NCBI GenBank assembly: GCA_016858145.1
Contig: JAEHOE010000007.1
Location: forward strand, 1,488,001-1,552,000
DNA length: 64,000 nt
From: Edaphochlamys debaryana
Lineage: Eukaryota; Chlorophyta; Chlorophyceae; Chlamydomonadales
Direction of reading: 5' to 3'
The notes beneath the pieces were generated by a model. It had not been told where the DNA came from, searched no databases, and was given only the letters and a program-made list of their open reading frames with translations. The translations under genes were made by a program, and so were the position numbers. Below, piece after piece: positions 11,601 through 22,100 of the stretch. How positions within the stretch are numbered: the first letter of the stretch is position 1; each line of letters starts with the position of its first letter.

Positions 11601-14600
11601 ACGCCGGCGCGTTGGGGTATCCCGTGTCCGCGTCCGCCGTGCTGCAGCCCTTGGTGCTCAGCGCCACTCCCCGCGCCCCGGTCGTGTCAAACAGAACGGC
11701 GTCCAGGAGACCGTCGCCGTCTGCGAGAAGAGCAGGGCACGGCAGGGCAGGTAGGAGAGGTGGGCAGGGGAAGAAACAGCTAGCAGGGAGACACACGAAG
11801 ATGAGGATCCTCATGCCCAGATCCCTCACTGGGCTCTCGCGTGCATCATATCGGCCCCGGGCCCACAAGAAGAGCACACGAACGCACCGCAGTCCTCCTG
11901 TATCCGTGTCTCTCCGGGGCCCCCCTTGGTCCACCTGCCGCACTCCACCGCATAAGCTGTAGGAGAGGCGCAGGCGGGGCCAGGGTGAACAAAGGCAGTG
12001 CGGTTCGTTCCTACCTCGCTCCACGCACTGGACACTGCACGGCCGTAAAACACCTCCCTGAGTCAGCCAAAGCCCAGAACTTCCTGAGCAAACTCATCCT
12101 GGGAAATGAAGCGACCCCCCCCCCGCCCAGTCTCACGGTACACCCGGGCCTTAATGCAGGTCTCGTAAGCCGCCCCCCGGCCGAGGTTTTGCTGTGTGGT
12201 CCCAACGGCACCCGCAAACATGTCTTTCTTCAGGATACAGTCGTCGGATCCGGATGCCACTGCCACAAACCTGAGGGCAGGCATGGCGGAAGCCAGTCTG
12301 TAGGCCCCCCGCATGGACCGGAGATCCCGCTTCCCGGCCTAACCTGAACCTGAACTCCCCTACAGGTCCCATGCCGCCGCGCGCCTCACTGGCATGTCGG
12401 GTCGCTGTCGCACGCCCCCAGGCACGTGCTCTTATCCATGGGGGTATACGTCCTGATGTTGGTACCCCGGACGTCCCTGCGGGGAGGCCAGCGGAGAAGG
12501 CGTCAAGTCTCCGCCCCTCTAGCGCAGGCAGGAGGCCCCGAAGCTGGCTTCCCTCTGAAGTGAGAGGCACGAAACCCATTTAACGACAGCCAGTGCTCAC
12601 CAGAGGGGGATGCAGTAGTAGTTACCATAGTTGGGCCGGCTGAAGCAAGTGGTGGCGCCGCTGTATGCGGTGTTGGTGCCGCCAGCGGAGCCGTTGATTG
12701 CGCTCTTGCGCAGCGAGCCTGGTTGACAAGAAGGGTTGGGAGGCAGAGGCGGGGTGTGACCACATGGCTAAGGACGACATCCACGCACGCAGGCAAGCCC
12801 GCCGGCCCAGACCCGTTGCGCCACCCAATGACAAGGAAGCCCACTCACAGGGCCCAGCAGCACCGTTATCAAAGACGCTGAACTCGCAGGAGGAGTTCTT
12901 GCCGCATACCGTCTGACATGCGGTGGCGTTAGGGGCCAGGGTCCGTGAGACTGGCAAACCCAGGGATATGCCCGCCACGTCGATACCAGGAAGGCACACG
13001 AGAGGGCTATCGTTGGGGCCTGCGCAGGGAGCGAGGGGCGGGCCCGGTCAGAAAGATGCCGATGGGCCACAAGAAGAGCCGCAAGCAGGGTGGCCCAGCT
13101 ACCGCAGGGCCTCATGAGCACAACCGTGAGGTGCGTGCCCACTCGAGGCAGCTACTGAAGCTCACCTCCGCGTGACCAGCCATAGCGGACCGCGTAGGTC
13201 TCCTGGATGCGCTTGAGGTCCGTCACACTGAGTGCCCGGTTGTACACCAGCACCACGCCGAGTTGGGTGCGGCTCTTCGCGCTGTTCATGCATTTGGAGG
13301 TCCCCACCGTCAGGCGGTCCGGCCCCACTGGCATTGGGGGCTGGCCCGTGAACGCCTCTCGCAGCGCGATGCCCCCGCTAGTTCCGGCACCGGCATAGTA
13401 GTAAGCCCCCTCCGTGCCGCCCTTCCGCCGGACAAAGGCGTGCAGCGTCCAGCCCGACCTAATAGGCACGGGCTTGGAGGTGTGGAAGGCGGTGTCCCAT
13501 CCGTATCCATATGCGCCCGATATGTACGACTCCCGAGTGCCAAACAGGAAGCCACTCGTGCTCGGACTCCCCGCACAGCTGAGCTCCGCTAGGAGATAGT
13601 TGGCCTGCCAGTCGATTACCGAAGTCTTCTGGGACTGGATGACCACGATTGTGAAGGGGGCTGTGGGTTCCGCGCTCCAATTCGAGAGGTTACCGGCCAA
13701 GACGCCGGCGGCCGAAGTCAGGTCCAGAGACCACCCAGCGGAGAGGGGGCCGGTGGTGTTGCTATAGCTCGTAGCCGCGGCGCCCTCAATCTCCTCAAAG
13801 ACGACGGACTGGTTGCGCCCGCCCGCAACACCAAACTGAGGGAGACAGGGCGGGGGAGCGGGGCCGGGGGTATGCTCAGTTATTGGAGCAAGAATCCCGC
13901 AGCTGACTCAGCTCCAGGTCGGACCTCGTCCAGCAGCCCTGCCCCTGTACCGCACCTGTAGGTCCCGCCAGGCAACCGCCGCGCCGCTGTCAAACCGCGA
14001 CACCTGCACGTTCCTGGCCGAGTCAAAGTGGGCGCACTCGGGCCTCAGGTCCGCGGGCAGGGTCGTGGCCGACCCTGCAGGCAATGGGTGCGTGGCGGCG
14101 GAGGGGGGACGTGAGACTGGCGAGGGGGACAGGACGGTTCGTGACGCAGGTCCACAGCTCTGTGTGGACACGCAGCTAGCCGCCATGAGCGTTTGCCCGC
14201 AGGTGGACAGCGCTTAAACGGCAGACGAATCTGTCATCGTGGAACGGGGCACAGCCGCAAATGATCGAGTGTCCACAACCGGGGAGCACAGTGTCACCGC
14301 CGTCGATTGAGACCCGCGAGCGCACGCACCGTTACGGCCCCCGAGGGAGGGCGAGGGGGGAGGCGCCGACGGGGCTGACGGCGTGGGTGGCCGTAGAACT
14401 GGAGGGAACGGAGGGGTGCACAGCACGGGGGGCAGGAAGATGGTCGTGTCTCAGCGGGCATACCCAGGGCGGGTGGGGCCCTGGCCCGCAAGCAAGGGGG
14501 AGAGGGTGGGCGCGAAGGGGTGGAACATGCAGCCCAAAGCAGATCAGACTTGGCTGCTCAAGTGTCGTATCGGCGCGGTTTCGCCTCAGTGCGGTTGCCC

Positions 14601-16240
14601 CCAGGGCGGCAAACTTCATGAGACACATATCAACACTGCTGCAAGTGCTTCCCCTAATCATTTACCTCGGCAAGACCACCTGGCTTCGCGCCATTTGAAG
14701 GTGCCCCCGCATGGATCTCCTGACGGAGCCGGCATCGTACAGGATTGTTTGTTGTTGCAGGTGGCAAGGGTGTTGGCCGGGTATCCGGGGTCGATGCAGG
14801 TGACATTCTGCAGGCATGGACGGGTGATGATGAAGGGGCGCGGTTAGGGAAGGGGGGATGGGGTGCGGGCAGAGTGATGTGGAGGCGCCGAAAGCGTTCC
14901 GATTACCTTCGTGCCAGCAGCAACAGCAGCCTGATGCACCCTACCCAGCAGATACCAACCTGCATAGCTCCGGGCCCGCCCGAGTATACACATGAGGTGT
15001 TGTCGTACCGCCCGTAAAACGCCCAGCAAACGTCGATAACGGTACCGGCGGGGCACTCGATGGCAGGAAGGGGCTGGCCGTCACAGGCTTTCACGGTACC
15101 GACGCTTCCGCAAGAGTCGGGTACAGCTACAGGCATTAGGATGGAACAGGGACAGGCGAGCGTTAGCTTCCTCGCGTCTCAGTACCCTCCGCCTGAGTGT
15201 GGAACACGGGCATGGGCACGTCCTGCCCTCCTTTCACGCTTGGGTTAGAGGGCGCCATGCCCGGTGCCTGAGCACCCTGCACGTGCGACGACTCTTTCTG
15301 GCCTCGGCGCCGGCCTGCTTGCGGTCTGGCACTGGGCCTGGCTGCCCATTTCATTGGCTTGCTTGGCTGTGCGGTACTGGTGCCGCGAAGTGTGCACCAC
15401 TTCCCAGCCCTCGTTCGCAAGCACATTCCGTGAGCTGAAGCCAGGCGGAAGCCATGTATACCGTGAGCGGAAGCACAGCTCCACCCGGCGCTGTCTACCG
15501 GACTGATCAACCTAGGGAGGCTGCTGCCACCAGGGATCAACCAGGCTGCTGCTACCAGTCCCTTCAGGGCGCGGCAGACAGGTGGAGGGGCCGCCTGGCC
15601 GGCGTGGTCCTCGAGGGTCCACAGGGGGCGTGTAGGCAGCCCCGTCCTGGGCTGCAACCGACACCTCACCGCCCCCCTGCTCCCGCTAAGCTGCGTCATC
15701 TCCTCGCTCCCAATGCCATCCTTGCGCACGTTGCGGGCCCTCTGTGTGGATGTCCCAGTCGCGATGTGGCCGGATGGGGTGGCATATTAGGGCGCTCACA
15801 GGGGGAGAGCAGGGATGATGTGCATAGCCCCGTCCGGAATGGCACAGTGAGATTGAGCTTGACGCAACGAGAGGAATGATCGACAACCGAGAGCGACGTC
15901 GAGCCCAGAGTTTAAATTACGCAGCTCGCGCCAAAGAATACGCGACGGATCAACTGGAAGCGGACTGCTGTCATGCGCGAAGCATAAGTGCGCCTCGCCT
16001 GTCTTTCGTGCCAGCGTTCTTGGAGGACAAGCCGCTCAACTAACGGTTGCCCGCGCCCAGACCCAGACCCAGACCCAGACCCAGGGGCGAAATAGCAAAA
16101 CGTATGACATTTCACCGGAAGCGAGTGCTTGGCAAAAGCTGTGGCGAGGCCCGGTACGCGCGCAAACCTGACCCACACAACTCACTTTGCGAGACTCCAG
16201 AGCCCAGCCAGAGCAGCAGGACCGCCAGCAGTCGTCGCAT
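8680..16240 (-). CDS. Secreted mosaic lectin, copy 1: SUEL lectin, LamG-like, PAN and Cys-rich repeats
   Basis: Twenty-one exons sum to 3,402 nt (1,133 residues), 5' to 3': 16240-16186, 15126-14960, 14807-14666, 14449-14330, 14074-13956, 13835-13166, 13019-12849, 12718-12601, 12476-12390, 12270-12137, 11956-11888, 11720-11514, 11380-11252, 11132-11070, 10969-10745, 10467-10255, 10027-9815, 9688-9620, 9401-9337, 9187-9076, 8933-8680. Layout: signal peptide MRRLLAVLLLWLGSGVSQ; SUEL/RBL-type galactose-binding lectin (about 20-121; CPAGTVIDVCWAFYGR, SCTMPAPSGDPCGGTFKW); Pro/Ser linker (122-161); LamG/concanavalin-like domain (162-424); two PAN-like domains (425-594); Cys-rich repeats with DxDG (595-800); PPPPPSPSPPPPF linker; four PAN-like domains (826-1133). 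An upstream in-frame ATG lies at 16315. Start of exon 4 is the least certain boundary. Probably a wall or matrix protein binding sugar, which is inference. Confidence 0.78.
16056..16085. repeat. Short tandem repeat (CCCAGA)n
   Basis: About five copies of a CCCAGA hexamer inside the 1.06-kb first intron of the first mosaic lectin gene. It looks like an ordinary microsatellite. Confidence 0.85.
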
Positions 16241-17312
16241 CTGTCGCGCGGTTCTGCAGGGAGCTCTGTTTGGCAGTACCTGGCAGTGCTCGCCAGTCAC
16301 ACTGCTGTTATCCATACCTCATTGAGTCAGCGCTATTGCACTACCATATCGTGTTACACCGACATACTTGGCCGGGTGGGGGGGCGAGCGGTAAGGGGCT
16401 GATATTGCACCGGCGTTGCGGTTGCTTTGGCGAGTCGAGTCGAAGCGATCAAGGCCGCCCCCCCGGCCGCCGGGAACACGGTATCAACCTGAAGTCCCAT
16501 AGCTTTGTACTCGCAGGCGTGCAGTAGTGACATGTAATGAGTGATGTGGAGGCGCACGGCGCGCTTGCGCAAACTTGCCACCTTGCGGCATGCCGCGATG
16601 GACGACGGCACCACTGACCGGAGCTGCGCATCAGTCGGGGCTTGCCTCCGTGTAGCGAGCGAGGTGGCAGGGGACACGGTTCGCGGTCGGAGAGCGAAGC
16701 CATGGATGGACGGCATGGAGTGGCGGCGGGGCGGGAGCAACAGGGGGGGTTGGCCGTGGGGTTGGCAAACGCGCACTGCCGTTGATGCCGAGCAGAACCG
16801 CACTGTGTCACTGCGACAGTCGGGGCTTGCCTTCCTACTGGGGTGGGTTGGCGCAGGAAGCGTTGGCGGTCAGGGGAGGGAGAAGCGGTTGGGGGGCCCA
16901 CCGGCCGCAGCACCTCCCTCGCCTCTTGTCGGGCCTTCTCGCGGCAGCAGCCCTGCCCGCTGCAGCCAGCGTGGGCGATGGGGAACGGGAGCGCGATCGG
17001 GAGCGCGAGGCGGCGGCGTAACTGCTTGCACATGGCTGCTGCTGAGCGTGAGCGAGTGAGCTTAGCGTGAGCGTGAGGTGAGCGAAGAGCGCAGCAGGGG
17101 TGCGGAGCAGTAAGTTCTACACTGCGGGCACACGGCTCGCCGGCGATGCTGGTCAGCGCGATTCGCGCATCCCCAACCGCGACCAGCCGCCCCAAACGGC
17201 TACCCAGCTCCTACCGTTGCAGCTCGAATGCTGTGCTCCTACGCACACCTGCCTGAGACGAGCTTGGGAGCCGCCGCCCGTGCCGACATGCCGCCTTGCC
17301 CACCCCGCCCAC
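16241..17312. other. 5' flank of the first mosaic lectin gene, no convincing gene
   Basis: About 1.07 kb upstream of the lectin start. It should contain the lectin promoter on the minus strand. Open frames on both strands are Arg/Ala/Pro-rich without recognisable motifs. No TATA-like box stands out. Confidence 0.35.
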
Positions 17313-17467
17313 AGGCTTCCAATAAGGGCCGTCGCGCGCTTCCCATAGCATGCCCATGTCTGCTAGCCGCTCTCAGCTGCATCCCCGACTACATCGTCTG
17401 CGCGTACCGCTCCGTGTAGTGCTAGAAAGCCCCGTTGCTTGTGTGCTACGCGGGGGCTATGCCCGCC
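17313..17467. repeat. Left 155-bp direct repeat
   Basis: Begins AGGCTTCCAATAAGG and ends CTATGCCCGCC. It matches 18846-19000 without a visible difference. Confidence 0.9.
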
Positions 17468-18702
17468 TCCCCCATTGGCGACGGATTCTCATCGCGCCCT
17501 GAGTTCCCGCCTCGGCGCCTGCTCAGGGCAAACCCCATTGCACGCCATATCCGCGCGCGTAATATTCACATAGGGCCGCGAGGCCGCCCTGCCCCCCGGC
17601 TCGCATGCAGGAGCTGCCCCGCTCACCTTCACCGTCACACGACATCGCGGTCATCGCGCGAGCGGGGCGGACCTGCAGCAGTCGGACGGCCAGGCCACAG
17701 GCTACGTGGGGTTGCGTGGCCGGGCCGATGTCAGGGAGCAGGGGGACTCGTGCGCCGGGCGGGCTGGCGGTTGCAGCCTCCAGGGGCGGCGGTTGCTCCT
17801 CGCCGTCTGCCCCGCTGGGTTTCTTCTCGTCGGCGGCCGGGGAAGGGATACTGCGCGGCGGCTGCACCCTCGGCGGCCTGTCACTGGGGAGCTCCATAGG
17901 AGCCCGGCCCAACGTCATCCAGCCGTGCACCATCCTGCCTCCACCCTGCCACCACCCTGCTTCTCCCGTGTCCCCCGGCCCCGGTATGGGGTCTCCCGCG
18001 CTCAATGTTTTCACCCTTCCCTCGTCTCCACCCCTCAGGCAGCTCCAGCCGCTCCAGACAACGCCACCGAACAGCTCGCCAGCGCAGATGAACGTTACCC
18101 CAGTAAGCCGGCGTTGCGGCCCCCGTGCCCACGCCCAGCCCGTTTGCGACCCCTGGCGATCCTGCGCTGCGCCACCCAGCCCTTCCTGGCCCCCTGCTTG
18201 CCCTGTTCGCCTGTCAGCCGACCCTGTCGCGACACCACTCCATAGCAAAACTCTTGGGCCCGCAGCTGCACGTGCACTTGCTCCCTCCCAGCCTTTGCCC
18301 CTCCTCACTTGCACTCAGCCCCTCCCCAGCCTTGCCCCAGCCACGCAGCCCCGTGCGAAGCCAGCCGCGGATGCGTGCATGCGGTGCGTGCAGCCGGTGC
18401 GTGCAGCCGGTGCGTCAGCACGTCTTGACAACGGTCTACGGACAGCCGCCCTGCCAGCACTCTGATTGGGTTGGGTTGGGTCCGTCGTGTGTGTGCGGTT
18501 GGCTGGCCGTTTCTTGGCTCCGGGCTGTGGTGCCCAACTCCCAAAACTACCCTCTCCGTTTGCCGCCTGGTGTCGAGCTAGATAGCTGCACGCGGGGATG
18601 GGTCCGGGTGGGATGAGCTTCCCTCTGCCGTACAGCCGCCAGCCCTACACACACACCTCTGTTGGCACTGATTCTTTCCCCCGGCATAGCACATACACCG
18701 CA

Positions 18703-18707
18703 TTACA
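18703..18707 (-). terminator. Candidate poly(A) signal TGTAA for the second mosaic lectin gene
   Basis: Reads TTACA on the plus strand, about 495 nt downstream of the lectin stop codon at 19200. It would place the transcript end inside the repeat-bounded segment, so that insertion may have supplied or altered the 3' end. Confidence 0.4.
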
Positions 18708-18845
18708 GCTTACTGCAAGTGCTACTACGGCTCACACAGCTTCTTCTTCACTACCTCCAGGTGAATTGCTCTTCTGGCATCGGGACCGCGGCCATTTGCA
18801 CGCACTCCGCCGGGGACCTCGACACCATGAGTGGCTCAGGAAAGT

Positions 18846-19000
18846 AGGCTTCCAATAAGGGCCGTCGCGCGCTTCCCATAGCATGCCCATGTCTGCTAGC
18901 CGCTCTCAGCTGCATCCCCGACTACATCGTCTGCGCGTACCGCTCCGTGTAGTGCTAGAAAGCCCCGTTGCTTGTGTGCTACGCGGGGGCTATGCCCGCC
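18846..19000. repeat. Right 155-bp direct repeat
   Basis: Identical by eye to 17313-17467. If the poly(A) signal at 18703-18707 is used, this copy lies in the 3'UTR of the second mosaic lectin gene. Confidence 0.9.
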
Positions 19001-19199
19001 ACCCCGCCCACACCGTCCGTCCAGCCGCGAGCCCCCGCCCCGCTCCCGCCGCCCCGCCCGAGCCCTGCCCCCGCCCCGCCCCTGCCCCGAACCCCCGCCG
19101 AGCACCTACTTCACAGAGACTGAGCTCGCCCCTCAGGGATGCTGCAGAACAGCTCAGCCATACAGCTCTTGCGTCCTGCCTCAGACATGCCCCAGCCCC

Positions 19200-22100
19200 T
19201 CATCTACCAGCCTTTAGCCAACCATCGATGTCTTTCTGGTACAAACAAGCCTCGTTGTTGAAGATAGTGCTAGGAGCGAAATCATATTGCTTGCAGATGT
19301 CCATACCGTAGTCGCACGAGAGGAACTGGCATGGGCCAAACTGCGGACGGTTGGCACGAGCCGGAAGGCGAAATGTTGAGCGCAGCAAGCACTGAGCCAA
19401 ATGACGACTGCGAAGATACCTTCCTCACCTGCGGACTGTTGCAATCATCGACGGCCCACCACGTCTGTGCAGCGCCGACCGTTGGGGGGTCAACGGCCTC
19501 CTGGCCTTGCGTGTAAGTGTACCACATTGTCGAGGAGCTGAGGTCTTGGCAGAACCCTGTGGCGCGGATAGCGGGGTTTCCAATGGGGGGGTGTCATTGC
19601 TGTGCGTGGGGTTTGCAGGCACGTCGGCGTCAACATGGTGCAGGTTATCACTGCAACACCCGCACCACCCAGCCCCACCGACTCACCACTCGGTATCCTT
19701 TTGTACAGGCACGTTCCGTAGGACTCTACCAACTTAGAAGCGTCGTTCTTCTTCAACTGCCCGGCGGTAGTTCCAAAAGCTGTCGAGTACGTGAAGCCAG
19801 CACAGTACTTGTTGTTTTGGCTGCGCAGATGGGGCGATGGGGTTCCACGGGGGCTAGGAGCTGGGCTCAGGAGCCCATCCGCTGGAGGACGCGGAGATGC
19901 GGATCCGCATACGACTCCGGAGTCGCAAGAGACACCCGCCCCAGCCGTGCGCCCGGCCCTCCCGTTATGCGCCCAGTCCATGTCCCCACCAGGTATCATC
20001 CATCGAGGCTGTCGCCGTCGTGGACAAGACATCCCCCGGGTGATCCCAGTCTGGCGGGAAGTTGGGTGCAAGAACTCGCTTAGGCTGAGTGTATAAGCAG
20101 TAGTATGCCAATGACACTGGTGCCTTGCGCAGGCGCCCTGCTATCCGTAGCAAGCGCCGTCGCCTACCAGTGTAAATCTCATAGCCGAAGGGGTCAAAGT
20201 TGAAACCGAAGGTTTCGCCCAAAGTGCTCGGGCAAACTGTCAAACGGGGGCAGGGCAAGGGGGCAACGGGAGGCGAGGTTCGCGGGGAGCTGGGTTGGAT
20301 ACGACACCCGGGGCAAGCGTTGTATGTGCGCAACCCTCCCGTTTACCCAGCAGCAAAGCGCCACAAGCATTGCGTCACCTCGAACGGTGAGCTCACCTGT
20401 GATTTTGGCATACAAGCAGTTGGGGTGCGAGTAGGTCGTCCAGGGATAGGGAGTGGACTTGATGTACCCGGTGCTTGTGTAGCCGCGGCAGGCAGCGTTA
20501 GACGCACAGGCGCTGGCCGCTGCTGCGAGCGATGCGAAGGGGCCCCCAATGTTGTCACCCGGTCGGTCCACGTCAGAATAGACGTTGTAACCGGCCGCGG
20601 GGGGGCAGACTGTGGGGGGATATCAGGGGACGAACAAAAGGCGTGAGGTCGGGTGGGGTTGAGATACGTCGGGCACACGTTGCTCTACCTGGCTAACTGT
20701 GTGGCCGCCCGTCCGGACCCCCTCCGCTCGGTCGCCCTTGCATGCGGGCTTGCTTCATCGAGCTTACCCGTGTTGACCTTGGTGTAGAGGCACAGCGCGG
20801 GGTTATCCGGCAGGGTGCCGACCACATTGCTTTTGATCCACCCCAGGCTGTTGAAGCCGCGGCAGTCCTGGCGCGAGCTGCATGCGGCGCGGGCCGCCGC
20901 CAACGACCCCACGTTCATCAGGTCGTCGCCTGCGTGGTCCACCCCCAGCTGGGAGGTGTAGCCGGGGAAGGCCGGGCAGCCTTGGGTTGGGAGGCAAGGG
21001 GGAAGGGAGAGGGGGAGGATGGGTTGGCACGGGCTGAACGGGGTACCCCGGGTATCTTGGGCGCCCAGGAGGCATCTTTGCCGGCCCGGCCTTTCAGGGG
21101 CCTACCGTTTGGAGGTGGGGGCGGCGGCGGGGGCGGCGGGCTGGGCGGCGAGGGCGGGGTGGGTGGGACTGGAGGCATGGGGTTGCCAACTCCGAACAGC
21201 ACTGGGCATGCCCGGTCAGCTACCGTGGGGTATCCGCTGGCTGCGGGGGACGGGTCGCAACGCCCCGAGGGCACCACGCCCCGCTGGCCCCCGGAGCCTA
21301 GGCACACCCAGTCGCGAGTGTTGTCCTGATCTGCGGGAGCGGGCATGAAGAACGTACAGTATTACGCGTTACTAAGCCCACACCATTGCTGCCGGTCGAG
21401 CACCTGTCTGGCTACCCTGTCGCCTAGCCGCCTAGTGATCAGTGGCTGGCTGGCCACAGTGGGTGCTTAGGAGCGCACGCATGACTCACTGCAGTCCACG
21501 CTCAGCATGCGGCCCTGGCTGCAGAGGCTGCCAACGGGGTAGGCGCACGAGCCTGCACGGTGAAAGAGGGGATGAAACGGAAGGCCTCAGACTAAAGGGG
21601 CACTGTGAGCACAAGCGCAAGGAAAGCCCTATCCCGCGCTAGCTAGGTGTGCTGCATCCTTGCGGGCCCACCGTTTGCGGTGAGGGGAGGGCAGAAGGAG
21701 TCGGCAGCTCCCGGCCAGCAGCCCATCCCGGAGCGGACCACCCTGAGGTCGCTGCGGTCGGCCTTGAGGATGCAGGCCAGGTCCTTCACTCCGTCAGCGT
21801 CTGCAAGAGATGGGGGCAGGGGCCGGAATGCCAAGGCCTGCTGTGGGGCATGCCAAGTAAGAGCCAATCACAGGCGCCTGGCCCCACTCCTGAGGAGCTA
21901 GCTGAGGTGTGCCCAACTGGGCATGCCCCGCCCATGGAACCCACCGCAGTCCAGCTGCAGGACCTCGCCGCCGGGACACCAGCCGGCCGGCGGCTTGGGG
22001 CACAGGGAGCCCAGCACCGAAGGGCAGGCGGATGCCGGCGCGTTGGGGTATCCCGTGTCCACGTCCGCCGTGCTGCAGCCCTTGGTGCTCAGCGCCACTC

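Larger units (their letters stand above)
17313..19000. mobile_element. 1,688-bp segment bounded by identical 155-bp direct repeats
   Basis: Positions 17313-17467 and 18846-19000 are identical by eye over 155 bp. The whole segment is flanked by the same 11-bp word, ACCCCGCCCAC (17302-17312 and 19001-19011). This is the geometry of an inserted element with terminal direct repeats and a target-site duplication, like a small non-autonomous LTR element. Against that, the repeats do not begin TG and end CA, 11 bp is long for an LTR target duplication, and I see no clear primer-binding site or polymerase. A local duplication by template switching is the alternative. Perfect identity suggests a recent event. 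Confidence 0.4.

Noticed and set aside
17605..18465. 286-codon plus-strand frame between the lectin genes
   Set aside because: Composition-driven. No motif, and it lies inside the repeat-bounded segment. Kept only as part of that segment.
17313..19000. Standard LTR retrotransposon
   Set aside because: Repeats lack TG...CA ends, the flanking duplication is 11 bp, and there is no reverse transcriptase, clear primer site or polypurine tract. Listed only as a repeat-bounded segment.
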